Notes: generated by a model from the sequence alone, not told the origin. A stretch of DNA of 64,000 bases from Arenimonas sp. (GCA_019459145.1 JAIBEK010000060.1:98759-162758), one strand, 5' to 3'. Positions 49,774 to 59,826 are shown, numbered from the stretch's first letter. Numbers and translations: made by a program.

Positions 49774-51807
49774 ATGAAAATCTTCTCCCGCTTCGGCCTG
49801 GTCGGCACGGTCACCGCCATGACGATCCTGATCCTGATGGCATCGCTCGGCGCTGTCGCCTGGGTTATCTCCGGCAGCATTGCCGCCCGCATCGGCGAAC
49901 AGGCGATCGCCGGCCAGAACACCAGCCTCAGGACCGCGGCGACCATCGTTGAGCGCGACCTGCCGGGCACCGTGGTGACCTGGGGCAAGGACGGCAATGT
50001 CGAGCGCATCGTCACCACAGCGATCCCGAAGGAATTTGCCGCACATGACATGATCGACAGCGTCGGCCGGATGACCGGCCAGACCGCAACGATCTTCGCC
50101 TGGGACGGCGAGAGCAAGGATTTCTGGCGCCGCACGACGAACATCATCAAGCCGGACGGCAAGCGCGCCGTCGGAACGGCACTCGGCCAGGCGGGCGCAG
50201 TCTATCCGGTCGTCACCAAGGGCCAGACCTATCGCGGCGAAGCCGTCATTCTCGACGTGCCCTATTACACCATCTACCAGCCGATCTTCTCTCCGGCCGG
50301 CGATGTCATCGGCATTCTCTATGCCGGCGTGCGCGCCGCCGAGATCGACGGCATGGCCAATCAGATGGCCTGGGCGATCGGCATCACCGCCCTTATCGTC
50401 CTGCTCGTCGCCACGGTGCTCGTGGTCCTGATCGCGCGGCGCATCATGGGTCCGCTGCCGCAGTTGACGGCAGTCGCCGACGCCATGGCTTCGGGTCGGC
50501 TTGACGCCACGGTGCCGCACAAGGATATGGGCAACGAAATCGGCGCCCTTGCCCGCGCCCTCGACGTATTCCGCGATAGCGCCTTGCAGAAGATCGAGCT
50601 CGAACGCCAGGCTGCGGAAAATGCGGCGCTTGGCGAACAGGAACGCAACGCGCGCGAGGCGGCGAAAGCCCGTGAAGCGCTCGGAGTTCAGCAGGCCGTC
50701 GATGCCCTGGCGGGTGGTCTCCATCGGTTGAGCGAAGGCGACCTGACGGTCCGCCTCGAGCAGACCTTCGAGGGTGGCCTCGACCGATTGCGCACCGACT
50801 TCAACCACTCCGTCGAGAAGCTCAACGGCACGCTCGCGCAGCTGCGCAGCGAAATGCTCGGCATCGAGGCAAGCTCCGGCGAAATGCGCTCCGCCAGCGA
50901 AGACCTGTCGAAGCGCACCGAACAGCAGGCCGCCTCGCTCGAAGAGACATCGGCCGCCCTCGACGAGATCACGGCAACCGTCCGCAGCGCCTCCGCCAAG
51001 GCGGACGAAGCCGCGGCGCTGACGAAATCGGCCCGCCAGAGCACGGAAGGCTCGAGCCAGGTCGTCTCCGATGCGGTCGATGCCATGGGCCGCATCGAGG
51101 CAGCCTCCGCCGAAATCTCGAAGATCATCAATGTCATCGATGAAATCGCCTTCCAGACCAATCTTCTGGCGCTCAATGCCGGGGTCGAGGCGGCCCGCGC
51201 CGGTGAGGCCGGCAAGGGCTTTGCCGTCGTCGCCCAGGAGGTGCGTGAACTCGCCCAGCGCTCCGCCAATGCGGCAAAGGACATCAAGCTTCTGATCACC
51301 AAATCGGGCGTGGAGGTTGCCGGCGGCGTGTCGCTGGTGCGCAAGACCGGTACGGCGCTGGGCGAGATCGCCCAACAGGTGGCGCAGATCAACGACTATA
51401 TCGGCGCGATCGCCACGGCTGCCCGCGAGCAATCGGTCGGGCTGCAGGAGATCAACACCTCGATGAACCAGATGGACCAGTTCACCCAGAAGAACGCGGC
51501 AATGGTCGAGGAGACGACGGCCGTCACGCACCGCCTCGCCGACAGCGCAACCGCTCTTTCGAGCCTGGTCGGCCAGTTCCGCACCTCCGGCACGGGCGCC
51601 GCGCCTGTCGTTCAGCCGACCGTTCAGTCGAGCAGGCCCGCCGCACGCACCGCCGCTCATTCGGCACCGGCCGCGCTCCGTCCGGCCGGCAATGGTGCAC
51701 GCGCCGTCCCCTCGCCGGCCCGCAGCATGATGGGCAGTCTGACCAAGGCCTTTTCCTCCAGTGGCGCGAATACGGCAACGGCGGCATCGGACTGGGAAGA
51801 ATTCTGA
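49774..51807 (+). CDS. methyl-accepting chemotaxis protein with Cache-type sensor and DWEEF tail
   Basis: A 677-residue transmembrane chemoreceptor. Helix 1 (about residues 10-33) and helix 2 (about 200-222) flank a ~165-residue single-Cache-like periplasmic domain with [24 protein letters not shown] and signalling domains follow, with [21 protein letters not shown] near residue 462. The protein ends in DWEEF. A C-terminal pentapeptide of this type tethers the methyltransferase CheR and methylesterase CheB, so this is a high-abundance-type receptor. It starts the block inserted between 5-FCL and 6S RNA. Confidence 0.94.
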   Translation: MKIFSRFGLVGTVTAMTILILMASLGAVAWVISGSIAARIGEQAIAGQNTSLRTAATIVERDLPGTVVTWGKDGNVERIVTTAIPKEFAAHDMIDSVGRMTGQTATIFAWDGESKDFWRRTTNIIKPDGKRAVGTALGQAGAVYPVVTKGQTYRGEAVILDVPYYTIYQPIFSPAGDVIGILYAGVRAAEIDGMANQMAWAIGITALIVLLVATVLVVLIARRIMGPLPQLTAVADAMASGRLDATVPHKDMGNEIGALARALDVFRDSALQKIELERQAAENAALGEQERNAREAAKAREALGVQQAVDALAGGLHRLSEGDLTVRLEQTFEGGLDRLRTDFNHSVEKLNGTLAQLRSEMLGIEASSGEMRSASEDLSKRTEQQAASLEETSAALDEITATVRSASAKADEAAALTKSARQSTEGSSQVVSDAVDAMGRIEAASAEISKIINVIDEIAFQTNLLALNAGVEAARAGEAGKGFAVVAQEVRELAQRSANAAKDIKLLITKSGVEVAGGVSLVRKTGTALGEIAQQVAQINDYIGAIATAAREQSVGLQEINTSMNQMDQFTQKNAAMVEETTAVTHRLADSATALSSLVGQFRTSGTGAAPVVQPTVQSSRPAARTAAHSAPAALRPAGNGARAVPSPARSMMGSLTKAFSSSGANTATAASDWEEF

Positions 51808-51840
51808 TCAACCGGCAATGCCGGGCCAGCAGTGAAGCGA

Positions 51841-51873
51841 ACGCCGACGCCTCCCCCCGGGATGCGTCGGCGT
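51841..51873 (+). terminator. rho-independent terminator after the chemoreceptor
   Basis: ACGCCGACGC at 51841-51850 pairs with GCGTCGGCGT at 51864-51873. The loop is 13 bases and the T-run is weak (CTTGCGTT). Confidence 0.6.
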
Positions 51874-51976
51874 CTTGCGTTCGGCACGCAGATTTCCTTG
51901 GATTTTTTAACAGGTGCGGTGCCGCATATTTGCGCTAAACTGGCCGCCTGATCGGTGATAACGCCATGAGGTGCGC

Positions 51977-53221
51977 ATGTTTCTGCTGTCGCATATGCTC
52001 AAATCCTTCATCCGCAAGGGCCAGTTGACCGTCATCGACGCCGAGCAAAAACGGCATGTCTTCGGCGGCCGGGAGCCCGGTCCGCAGGTGACCATGCGGC
52101 TGACCGACCCCAAGCTTTATCGATCACTGGTGTTCAAGGCCGAACTGGCCGCCGGCGAGGCCTATATGGACGGCACCATGCGCTTCGAGGAAGGCTCGAG
52201 CCTGCGCGACTTCCTCACGCTGTTCTCGGTCAACCGCCTGTCGCTCGGCTCCTATCCGATCCAGAAGGTGCTGCGCGCCGTCAAGATGCGGTTTCGCAAG
52301 AGCATGCAGTCGAACCGCAAGGGCGAGGCGCAGCGCAACGTCGCGCATCATTACGACCTCGGCAACGACTTCTACAAACTCTTCCTCGACGACCACATGC
52401 TGTATTCCTGTGCTTACTTCCGTGACCCGGACGAGACGCTGGAACAGGCGCAGCGCAACAAGCTGCGGTTGCTCGCCGCCAAGCTGAACCTCAGGCCCGG
52501 CATGAAGGTGCTCGACATCGGCTGCGGCTGGGGCGACCTGGCGCTTTACCTGGCCCAGCTAGAGAATGTCCAAGTCCTCGGCGTGACGCTGTCGAAGGAG
52601 CAGCATGCGCTGGCGACCAAACGGGCCGCCGATGCCGGGCTTGCCGGACGGGTGCGGTTCGAGCTCAAGGACTACCGCGATGTGAAGGAGAGCTTCGACC
52701 GCATCGTCTCGGTCGGCATGTTCGAGCATGTCGGCGTGCAGCACTATGACGAGTTCTTCAAGCAGCTCAACGCCCTGATGCCGGACGACGGCGTCGCCGT
52801 GATCCACTCCATCGGCCATATGAGCCCGCCCGGCATGACCAGCCCCTGGCTGCGCAAATACATCTTCCCCGGCGGCTATTCGCCGGCCCTGTCGGAGGTC
52901 ATCGCCGTCACCGAGCAGAACAGCCTGTGGGTGACCGACATCGAGGTGCTGCGCCTGCATTACGCGACGACGCTGGCGCACTGGGGAAAACGTTTCGAGG
53001 CGAACCGCGACAAGGTCGTCTCCCTGTATGACGAGCGTTTCGCCCGCATGTGGGAATTCTACCTGATCAGTTGCGAAATGGCGTTCCGCACCGGCAGCCA
53101 GATGGTCTTCCACCTGCAACTGTCGCGCAAGCGCGATGCGGCGCCGATCGTGCGGGACTACGTCACCGACAGGCAGCGCGACTATATCGAGCGGGAAAAG
53201 GAACTGGGGATCGACGTCTGA
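51977..53221 (+). CDS. cyclopropane-fatty-acyl-phospholipid synthase-family methyltransferase
   Basis: A 414-residue SAM-dependent enzyme that adds a methylene bridge to unsaturated acyl chains of membrane lipids. The N-terminal lipid-binding region (about 1-110) includes AELAAGEAYMDGTMRFEEGS. The catalytic domain follows with YDLGNDFYKLFLDDHMLYSCAYF (first residues near 118) and the SAM loop LDIGCGWGDLALYLA near 180. Rhizobia carry several cfa paralogues, so I give no symbol. GAGG stands before the chosen ATG, which is preferred to an upstream GTG. Confidence 0.92.
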   Translation: MFLLSHMLKSFIRKGQLTVIDAEQKRHVFGGREPGPQVTMRLTDPKLYRSLVFKAELAAGEAYMDGTMRFEEGSSLRDFLTLFSVNRLSLGSYPIQKVLRAVKMRFRKSMQSNRKGEAQRNVAHHYDLGNDFYKLFLDDHMLYSCAYFRDPDETLEQAQRNKLRLLAAKLNLRPGMKVLDIGCGWGDLALYLAQLENVQVLGVTLSKEQHALATKRAADAGLAGRVRFELKDYRDVKESFDRIVSVGMFEHVGVQHYDEFFKQLNALMPDDGVAVIHSIGHMSPPGMTSPWLRKYIFPGGYSPALSEVIAVTEQNSLWVTDIEVLRLHYATTLAHWGKRFEANRDKVVSLYDERFARMWEFYLISCEMAFRTGSQMVFHLQLSRKRDAAPIVRDYVTDRQRDYIEREKELGIDV

Positions 53222-53230
53222 GGCGAGATC

Positions 53231-53872
53231 CTATTCGATCGAGCCATAGGTTCTGACCAGTTCGGCCATCGCATCTGCTTCCGCGGTCGCCATATCTGTC
53301 AGACCTCCAGCGACGCCGCGACGGTCCGGTTCGCCGCGGTTCTGGCTGACCTTCCATTTGCCGTCGATCGCGGTGATCTCGACCTCGATGCCGACAATGC
53401 CCTTCAATTGCGCGGTGATGAAGTCGTCGGGCGCATCGCCGACGGCCCAGGGTATCATGCGCTTACCCTCATGGCCGTCGGTCAACCGGTCGACCTGCGC
53501 CCGGATCCACTGGCTGTCCTCGATCACCCGGACCCTGCCCCGCACCTGGACGATGGCGTAGTTCCAGGTGGGCACCACCTTGCCGGTCTCGCGCTTGGTC
53601 TCATACCAGGACGGCGTGATGTAGTGATCGGCGCCCTGAAAGACGATCAGCGCGTCGGCACCCTTGGCCAGCGCCCGCCATTGCGGATTGGCCCTGGCCA
53701 TATGCGCCTGCAGCGTGCCCAGCCCATGGCTCTCCTTCGCCAGCCGGAAAGGGATCGGATTGGCCATCAGCCCGCCTTCGCCGGACGAAATCAAAAGCCC
53801 GAGCGGATGGTTGCGGATGAGGGCGTGCTGGACGTCGAGGCGTTCCTCGCGAAAATGCGGCGGCTGGTACAT
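53231..53872 (-). CDS. FMN-binding negative transcriptional regulator, PaiB family
   Basis: A 213-residue protein beginning MYQPPHFREERLDVQHALIR, the typical PaiB N-terminus. The split-barrel segments NPIPFRLAKESHGLGTLQAH, ADALIVFQGADHYITPSWY and VPTWNYAIVQVRGRV follow. Bacillus PaiB represses sporulation and protease genes; in proteobacteria the family is defined by its flavin-reductase-like fold and the role is unproven. It is convergent with the CFA synthase gene, with only 9 bases between their stops. Confidence 0.88.
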   Translation of the reverse strand: MYQPPHFREERLDVQHALIRNHPLGLLISSGEGGLMANPIPFRLAKESHGLGTLQAHMARANPQWRALAKGADALIVFQGADHYITPSWYETKRETGKVVPTWNYAIVQVRGRVRVIEDSQWIRAQVDRLTDGHEGKRMIPWAVGDAPDDFITAQLKGIVGIEVEITAIDGKWKVSQNRGEPDRRGVAGGLTDMATAEADAMAELVRTYGSIE

Positions 53873-54069
53873 AGGAAGCGTCGGTCCTCGAATGCCTGCG
53901 ATACGCCGGCATTTGACGCGGCATGATTTGCCCCGTCAACCCCGGCGGGTTTGCTGCTTCAATTCCAGTGGGATAGAACAGCGACTACAGCATGTCTGCT
54001 TCATTCTCGCGGACTGCGGAGGGACCAATGGAGCCACCAACAAAGCACGGGTCGGGAGACTAGATTAAA

Positions 54070-54576
54070 ATGTTGAGAACTCTGCTGAGAGCATCGGTGC
54101 CAACCGCCATCCTGATGGCCGCAGCTTTCAGCTATTTCACCAAACCATGGCAGTATCCGCAGAGCCTGGCCGAGGCCGTCTGCGCGGGCAACGTTGTCGG
54201 TACTTTCAGAAAGCTTCAAGCAGGCGACCGGCCGGATTCGACTGATCCCGCATGGCCTTATGACGGCAGGGCGATGTTCCTGGCGATCGACAATACCGGA
54301 TGCGCGAAACCGATGGCATTCGGTCTCGTCGACTTGCTCCATTTCTATGGAGCAGATGTGAACCAGACGACAGCGTCCGGCTACACCCCTCTAATGCTGG
54401 CGGCGGGCGTGGGAAACGTATCCATGACCCGCAAACTGATCCGATGGGGCGCTCATGTGGACGAACAAGACAGCGCCGGGCACACTGCCCTCGGGTACGC
54501 AGCCGAACTGGGTCATGACGACATTGTGCGCCTGCTGATCGAGAATGGCGCAGCCGCCGCCAACAAGAACAGATGA
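54070..54576 (+). CDS. ankyrin-repeat protein with N-terminal membrane anchor or signal
   Basis: A 168-residue protein. The N-terminus has a hydrophobic stretch (VPTAILMAAAFSYF) that could be a signal anchor. About three ankyrin repeats follow, the clearest being TASGYTPLMLAAGVGNVSMT (from about residue 98) and DSAGHTALGYAAELGHDDIV (from about 131). Ankyrin proteins mediate protein binding and are frequent immunity proteins in polymorphic toxin loci. It lies 99 bases before an Imm8-like gene on the same strand, which supports an immunity-type role as inference. No toxin gene is adjacent. Confidence 0.75.
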   Translation: MLRTLLRASVPTAILMAAAFSYFTKPWQYPQSLAEAVCAGNVVGTFRKLQAGDRPDSTDPAWPYDGRAMFLAIDNTGCAKPMAFGLVDLLHFYGADVNQTTASGYTPLMLAAGVGNVSMTRKLIRWGAHVDEQDSAGHTALGYAAELGHDDIVRLLIENGAAAANKNR

Positions 54577-54675
54577 GACAGGACTGTCCGGTCCGGGCCG
54601 TGGTCTCATCAATACTCGTCACCATCGGTGCGGTGCCGAGAACAACGCTGGAATCTCGTAGACTTGGAGCAAGGA

Positions 54676-55137
54676 ATGGCACGGAAGGACGGAGGATGGC
54701 TCGAGATTGCCAAGGGGCCCCTGCCCCAGCGACTATCCTTGCGCAGCATTGCGGCTTCGAACCTGGATAACGTTGCCGAGAGCGGGCTTCGCGAAGGCTA
54801 TTCGCAAGAGGAGATCGAGGCCGGCGTGGCAATGCTCGATTCCGTTGACATCCTTCAGCAATGGAAACCTGTCAATCCGCGAAGCGTGGCACTGACCCTA
54901 AATCTTACCATCGGTTGGGACGATACCGTCGGAGCAGACGATTTCAGCGTCCATTTCGTGACCAATGACCTGAGACCCCATCTGCCCCGCCGATCCGGGA
55001 CATGGCTATTTGTCGATGTGTTTGACTGGAGAGATGTGCTGTCCAGCATTCTCGACATCCTGAGGAAGTGCGAGCGGTCAACATGGGACGAGAGCCTTGT
55101 TGAGCTCAAAAAGCGCTTCGACTGGGAATATGCGTGA
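54676..55137 (+). CDS. Imm8-like orphan immunity protein
   Basis: A 153-residue protein. The C-terminal ~100 residues match the pattern I associate with the Imm8 immunity family: ALTLNLTIGWDDTVGADDFS, then a variable loop, GTWLFVDVFDWRDVLSSILD, and a closing SWDE-like STWDESLVELKKRFDWEYA. Imm8 proteins protect cells from toxins of contact-dependent or secreted polymorphic systems. No toxin is seen nearby, so it would be an orphan protecting against other strains. The ATG with GGAGC upstream is chosen; an earlier in-frame start adds 16 residues. Confidence 0.6.
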   Translation: MARKDGGWLEIAKGPLPQRLSLRSIAASNLDNVAESGLREGYSQEEIEAGVAMLDSVDILQQWKPVNPRSVALTLNLTIGWDDTVGADDFSVHFVTNDLRPHLPRRSGTWLFVDVFDWRDVLSSILDILRKCERSTWDESLVELKKRFDWEYA

Positions 55138-55269
55138 ATGACCGAGACGCGACCGCACGTCCGCGCCCGCGCGAATGTCGACCGAAACTTCAGTCGGCGG
55201 CTCCCAAACATGAGCATGGCCCATGCGAGCTGATGCTTGCCAAGCGCTGCCAAACCTAAAGGAAGAAAG

Positions 55270-55427
55270 TGCGATCCACGGCAACCGATGGAGATTTACG
55301 ATCCTGGGTGCCTACAAACGTAGGTGGGCGCCGTGTGTCCAAGCCCACGGGCCTGGCCAGGGACAGCTCCCTTTGGATCGAGTATGGCCCCAGGGATTGT
55401 GGTTCCTGTCGTGAGGCGCAGACCGCA
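55270..55427 (-). ncRNA. ssrS: 6S RNA
   Basis: A ~158-base RNA that mimics open promoter DNA and binds sigma-70 RNA polymerase in stationary phase. The ends pair: the 5' TGCGGTCT with the 3' GGATCGCA. GACAGGAACC in the 5' half faces the AAGGGAGCTGTCCCTGG apical arm. The hairpin CCTACGTTTGTAGG lies in the 3' half, where 6S RNAs have the bulge-side stem. A TATATC -10 at 55433-55438 sits 6 bases before the 5' end. Location just behind zapA is the classical one. I recognise it by structure and synteny, not by a model search. Confidence 0.78.
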
Positions 55428-55478
55428 ATTCAGATATAGGTCTAATTCGCGCCGGGCGCCAGTGGCCGCATTCAATCA

Positions 55479-55534
55479 TTTGCAGATCGGCATTTGCAGA
55501 TCGGCATTTGCACATTGGCATTCGCACATTGGCG
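55479..55534. repeat. four tandem 14-bp repeats between zapA and 6S RNA
   Basis: Two identical units TTTGCAGATCGGCA are followed by TTTGCACATTGGCA and TTCGCACATTGGCG, with no spacer. The array begins 51 bases upstream of the 6S RNA 5' end and ends 14 bases past the zapA stop. Confidence 0.85.
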
Positions 55535-55548
55535 CGAATGTCGGATCC

Positions 55549-55935
55549 TCAGTGCTGCGGCCGTGTGGCGGGTGCCGGCTTGGCGGTCAGCTTGCGGGTG
55601 ATCCCGTTCAGCCGCTCGGTCAATTCGCCAAGCGCGCTCGTCAGCATCTCCTCGCGGCGCTGCGCGCCCTCGAGCGCCCCGTCGCGGCCTTGGCGAAAAT
55701 CGGCAAGCTCCTTCTCCATCGCCGCCACGCGACGGTTCACTTCCGACAGTTCGTCCATCACCATGATGCCGGACATCACCGTCAGCCGCAGGTCGCCGAT
55801 CTCGCCGAACTGGCTTTTCAGATGGCTGACATACCGGTCGAACTGCGTGGCGAGATCGATCAGATGGCCCTCCTGGCCCTCCTCGCAGGCCATGCGGTAG
55901 GCTTTGCCGTCAATCGTAACCGTGACCTGTGCCAT
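55549..55935 (-). CDS. zapA: cell division protein ZapA
   Basis: A 128-residue FtsZ-ring stabiliser. It begins AQVTVTIDGKAYRMACEEGQ and continues HLIDLATQFDRYVSHLKSQF, the ZapA globular domain (about 1-60). A helical coiled-coil region (about 60-115, MVMDELSEVNRRVAAMEKEL onward) forms the tetramer. The tail is Pro/Ala-rich. It follows the DUF4164 gene on the same strand by 61 bases and precedes 6S RNA. Confidence 0.92.
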   Translation of the reverse strand: MAQVTVTIDGKAYRMACEEGQEGHLIDLATQFDRYVSHLKSQFGEIGDLRLTVMSGIMVMDELSEVNRRVAAMEKELADFRQGRDGALEGAQRREEMLTSALGELTERLNGITRKLTAKPAPATRPQH

Positions 55936-55996
55936 CAATCTTCCCAAATGCCGCCGAGTTGTCGGCTTCGCAATGCCCTGATCCCAGCGCCCCGAT

Positions 55997-56269
55997 CTAG
56001 CGATCGAGAACCGCGCGGATCGTTTCCATGGCCGTGACCAGCCGCCGCGACACCTCGCGATTGACCTCTTCCAGCCGGTTGGCGCGGAATTCCGACTGGT
56101 CGAGCTCCTGCGCCAGCCGCGAGCGATCGGCATGCACGCGGCGAACCTCGCCCTCGACCTCGCCGCTCTCGCGCTGTACCTCGATGCGCATGTCGATGGC
56201 GTTCTCGAGCCCGGCAATCGCCTGCCTGAGCGCGCCGAGCGCCGATTCGACCGAATTCCCTGTCGGCAT
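55997..56269 (-). CDS. DUF4164-family coiled-coil protein
   Basis: A 90-residue almost fully helical protein with heptad-like charge pattern (LGALRQAIAGLENAIDMRIE, then HADRSRLAQELDQSEFRANR). It always sits just before zapA in rhizobia, so a ZapB-like role in division is a reasonable guess but is not shown. There is no signal or membrane segment. It is divergent from tkt across 337 bases. Confidence 0.85.
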   Translation of the reverse strand: MPTGNSVESALGALRQAIAGLENAIDMRIEVQRESGEVEGEVRRVHADRSRLAQELDQSEFRANRLEEVNREVSRRLVTAMETIRAVLDR

Positions 56270-56510
56270 GTTTCCGTTCCGGCTTTGCAGAGGAGGTCGT
56301 TCGAATCGACCCGGAAGAACCGCTGCGTTGATGGCGGACAGTAAGCCCCTCGATTGCCACCCGTCAATAAATGCGGGGCCGAGGGAGGCCGCCTAAGCTG
56401 TGGACGACCGCTGCCGCCGTGCCCATTTTCGAGCGCGAGCGTGCAGTGCACACAGAATAGACAAAAGCATGAATTATCCGGCGACATAAGGTCAGAACAG
56501 CCGGCATTTA

Positions 56511-56538
56511 TTGACTCGCCCGATCCACCTGCTATGGA
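56511..56538 (+). promoter_or_regulatory. candidate promoter of tkt
   Basis: TTGACT at 56511-56516 and TATGGA at 56533-56538 are spaced by 16 bases, 68 bases before the tkt ATG. The rest of the 337-base gap 56270-56606 between the divergent DUF4164 and tkt genes shows no gene or RNA that I can support. Confidence 0.4.
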
Positions 56539-56606
56539 TCAGCCGCTTTCAGACGGACCGTGCCGAGTGCCGCCGTCCCTTGAGACCCGGAACAAGCGGA
56601 ACAGCC

Positions 56607-58589
56607 ATGATCTCTCCCGAAAAACATAACCGGATGGCCAATGCGATCCGATTCCTCGCCATGGACGCGGTGGAAAAAGCCAATTCCGGCCACCCCGGCA
56701 TGCCGATGGGCTGCGCCGACGTCGCCACCGTTCTCTTCACCCGGTATTTGAGCTTCGATCCGAAGAACCCGCTCTGGCCCGACCGCGACCGCTTCGTCCT
56801 GTCCGCCGGCCACGGCTCCATGCTGATCTATGCCCTGCTTTACCTGACGGGCTACGAGGACATGTCGATCGAGGACATCAAGCAGTTCCGCCAGATGGGC
56901 GCCAAGACCGCCGGCCATCCTGAATATGGCCACGCCTCCGGCATCGAGACCACCACCGGCCCGCTCGGCCAGGGCATTGCCAATGCCGTCGGCATGGCGA
57001 TCGCCGAACGCAAGCTCGCCGACGAATTCGGCTCGGAGCTGATGAGCCACCATACCTATGCGCTGGTCGGCGACGGCTGCCTCATGGAAGGCATCAGCCA
57101 GGAGGCGATCTCGCTCGCCGGTCACCTGAAGCTCAACAAGCTGATCGTGCTGTGGGACGACAACGGCATCTCGATCGACGGCGCGGTTTCGCTCGCCGAT
57201 TCGACCGACCAGCATGCCCGCTTCAAGGCCTCCGGCTGGAACACGCTTTCCGTCGACGGCCATGACCCGGAAGCGATCGCGGCTGCCATCGAAACCGCCA
57301 GGACGTCCGACAAGCCGACCCTGATCGCTTGCAAGACCGTCATCGGTTTCGGTTCGCCGAACAAGGCCGGCACCCACAAGGTTCACGGCTCGCCGCTCGG
57401 CGCCGATGAAATCACCGCCACCCGCAAGGCGCTCGGCTGGGCCGAGGAAGCCTTCGTCGTTCCCGCCGACGTGCTCGACGCCTGGCGCCTCGCCGGCCTG
57501 CGCTCGACCAAGGCCCGCAAGGACTGGGAAGCCCGCCTCGCCGCCAGCCCCGCCGAGACGAAGGCCGAATTCACCCGTCGCTTCGCCGGCGACCTGCCGG
57601 GCAATCTCCCCGCCGCGATCGACGCCTACAAGAAGAAGCTCGCCGAGACCAAGCCGACGGTCGCCACCCGCAAGGCCTCCGAGGACGCGCTGGAGGTCAT
57701 CAACGGTATCGTCACCGAAACGCTTGGCGGCTCGGCCGACCTCACCGGCTCGAACAACACCAAGACCAGCCAGACCAAGTCGATCACCCCGACCGACTTC
57801 TCCGGCCGCTACATCCATTACGGCATCCGCGAGCACGGCATGGCGGCCGCGATGAACGGCATCGCGCTGCATGGCGGCCTGATCCCCTATTCCGGCGGCT
57901 TCCTGATCTTCTCGGACTATTGCCGTCCGTCGATCCGCCTCGCCGCGCTGATGGGCATCCGCGTCATCCACGTGCTGACGCATGACTCGATCGGCCTTGG
58001 CGAAGACGGCCCGACCCACCAGCCGGTCGAGCACATGGCGGCGCTTCGCGCCATCCCGAACCTTCTGATGTTCCGCCCGGCCGACGCCACCGAAACGGTC
58101 GAGTGCTGGCAGATCGCTCTGGAGCAGAAGAACCGCCCGTCGGGCCTGGCGCTGACCCGCCAGAACCTGGTGGCCGCGCGCACCGACTACGAAGAGAAGA
58201 ACCTCTGCAGCTTCGGCGCCTATGAACTGGTCTCGGCCAGCGACGCCAAGGTGTCGATCTTTGCCTCCGGCTCGGAAGTCGAGATCGCACTGAAGGCCCA
58301 GCAGATGCTGGCCCAGAAGGGCATTTCCGCCCGCGTCGTTTCCGTGCCGTGCTTCGAGCTGTTCTTCGAGCAGCCGGACGCCTATCGCGAAGCGATGATC
58401 GGCTCCGCCGCCGTCAACATCGCCGTCGAAGCCGGCATCCGCCAGGGCTGGGACAGCATCATCGGCTCCAACGGCACCTTCATCGGCATGACGTCCTTCG
58501 GCGCATCCGCCCCTGCCAAGGAACTCTACAAGCATTTCGGCATCACCCCGGAAGCGGTCGTCGCCGCCGCCGAGGCCAAGCTCGCCTGA
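56607..58589 (+). CDS. tkt: transketolase
   Basis: A 660-residue ThDP enzyme that moves two-carbon units in the pentose phosphate pathway. Motifs are [20 protein letters not shown] near residue 25, [15 protein letters not shown] near 115, the ThDP/Mg site [20 protein letters not shown] near 155, and the pyrimidine domain around [17 protein letters not shown] near 410. The ATG giving [16 protein letters not shown] fits the family; earlier in-frame codons lie in the promoter region. It heads a tkt-gap central-carbon cluster. Confidence 0.96.
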   Translation: MISPEKHNRMANAIRFLAMDAVEKANSGHPGMPMGCADVATVLFTRYLSFDPKNPLWPDRDRFVLSAGHGSMLIYALLYLTGYEDMSIEDIKQFRQMGAKTAGHPEYGHASGIETTTGPLGQGIANAVGMAIAERKLADEFGSELMSHHTYALVGDGCLMEGISQEAISLAGHLKLNKLIVLWDDNGISIDGAVSLADSTDQHARFKASGWNTLSVDGHDPEAIAAAIETARTSDKPTLIACKTVIGFGSPNKAGTHKVHGSPLGADEITATRKALGWAEEAFVVPADVLDAWRLAGLRSTKARKDWEARLAASPAETKAEFTRRFAGDLPGNLPAAIDAYKKKLAETKPTVATRKASEDALEVINGIVTETLGGSADLTGSNNTKTSQTKSITPTDFSGRYIHYGIREHGMAAAMNGIALHGGLIPYSGGFLIFSDYCRPSIRLAALMGIRVIHVLTHDSIGLGEDGPTHQPVEHMAALRAIPNLLMFRPADATETVECWQIALEQKNRPSGLALTRQNLVAARTDYEEKNLCSFGAYELVSASDAKVSIFASGSEVEIALKAQQMLAQKGISARVVSVPCFELFFEQPDAYREAMIGSAAVNIAVEAGIRQGWDSIIGSNGTFIGMTSFGASAPAKELYKHFGITPEAVVAAAEAKLA

Positions 58590-58605
58590 TAGGTCAAATT
58601 GTCGC

Positions 58606-58627
58606 ATGGGCGTTTCCGGACGCCCAT
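58606..58627 (+). terminator. hairpin between tkt and gap
   Basis: ATGGGCG at 58606-58612 pairs with CGCCCAT at 58621-58627 and is followed by TCTTCCC. The T-run is poor, so it may cause partial termination or protect the tkt transcript end. Confidence 0.5.
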
Positions 58628-58673
58628 TCTTCCCATAATCTGAAGTTCTGATTTGAAACGCGGGAGTGAACCA

Positions 58674-59684
58674 ATGACTGTGAAAGTTGCCATTAACGGC
58701 TTCGGCCGCATCGGCCGCAACGTGCTGCGCGCCATCGTCGAATCCGGTCGTACCGACATCGAGGTCGTCGCCATCAACGACCTCGGCCCGGTCGAGACCA
58801 ATGCCCATCTGCTGCGCTATGACAGCATTCACGGCAAGTTCCCGGCCGACGTGAAGGTCGAAGGCGACACCATCATCGTGGCCGGCGGCAAGCCGATCAA
58901 GGTCACCGCGATCAAGGATCCGGCGACCCTGCCGCATGGTGAAATGGGCGTCGACATCGCCATGGAATGCACCGGCATCTTCACCTCGCGCGACAAGGCG
59001 GCCCTGCATCTCCAGGCCGGCGCCAAGCGAGTCATCGTATCGGCTCCGGCAGACGGCGCCGACCTCACCGTCGTCTTCGGCGTCAACCACGACAAGCTGA
59101 CCAAGGATCACCTGGTCATCTCCAATGCCTCGTGCACGACGAACTGCCTGGTTCCGGTGGTCAAGGTCCTGAACGACGCGATCGGCATCGATCATGGCTT
59201 CATGACGACGATCCATTCCTACACCGGCGACCAGCCGACCCTCGACACCATGCACAAGGACCTCTACCGCGCCCGTGCAGCCGCCCTGTCGATGATCCCG
59301 ACCTCGACCGGTGCTGCGAAGGCCGTCGGCCTGGTTCTGCCGGAACTCAAGGGCAAGCTGGACGGCACCTCGATCCGCGTCCCGACCCCCAACGTCTCGG
59401 TCGTCGACTTCAAGTTCGTCGCCAAGGAGAACACCACCGTTCAGGAAGTCAACGACGCCATCAAGGCCGCCTCGAACGGCGCCCTGAAGGGCATTCTCGG
59501 CTACACCGAAGAGCCGCTCGTCTCGCGCGACTTCAACCACGACAGCCACTCGTCGATCTTCGCCATCGACCAGACCAAGGTTCTCGAAGGCAACTTCGTC
59601 CGCATCCTGACCTGGTACGACAACGAATGGGGCTTCTCCAACCGCATGTCGGACACCGCGGTCGCACTGGCCAAGCTCATCTGA
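58674..59684 (+). CDS. gap: glyceraldehyde-3-phosphate dehydrogenase (type I)
   Basis: A 336-residue tetrameric glycolytic/gluconeogenic enzyme. The NAD loop is [14 protein letters not shown] (about residues 7-20). The catalytic cysteine is Cys154 in [15 protein letters not shown], and [12 protein letters not shown] closes the C-terminus. GGGAG stands before the ATG. A strong terminator follows, so the next transporter is transcribed separately. In relatives pgk often lies close behind gap; here 4.1 kb separates them. Confidence 0.97.
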   Translation: MTVKVAINGFGRIGRNVLRAIVESGRTDIEVVAINDLGPVETNAHLLRYDSIHGKFPADVKVEGDTIIVAGGKPIKVTAIKDPATLPHGEMGVDIAMECTGIFTSRDKAALHLQAGAKRVIVSAPADGADLTVVFGVNHDKLTKDHLVISNASCTTNCLVPVVKVLNDAIGIDHGFMTTIHSYTGDQPTLDTMHKDLYRARAAALSMIPTSTGAAKAVGLVLPELKGKLDGTSIRVPTPNVSVVDFKFVAKENTTVQEVNDAIKAASNGALKGILGYTEEPLVSRDFNHDSHSSIFAIDQTKVLEGNFVRILTWYDNEWGFSNRMSDTAVALAKLI

Positions 59685-59708
59685 GCCTTCCTCTCCTGTG
59701 TCTTTCTG

Positions 59709-59732
59709 AGGCGGGCCGCCAACGGCCCGCCT
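59709..59732 (+). terminator. rho-independent terminator after gap
   Basis: AGGCGGGCCG at 59709-59718 pairs with CGGCCCGCCT at 59723-59732 around a 4-base loop and is followed by TTTTTT. Confidence 0.88.
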
Positions 59733-59826
59733 TTTTTTGTTCTCTCACGACTGTGGTCGAGCACCTCCGCCATAAAAGGAAAAAAGAGAGGGAACAATTT
59801 CGACTCGAGCGAGTTGCCACTGCGAA

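Noticed and set aside
55479-55534. Possible CRISPR array
   Set aside because: The repeats are only 14 bp, directly abutting without spacers, and no cas genes are nearby.
56532-59549. Open frame of about 1000 codons opposite tkt and gap
   Set aside because: Antisense shadow of two highly conserved genes; composition is Gly/Asp/Arg-rich with no domain.
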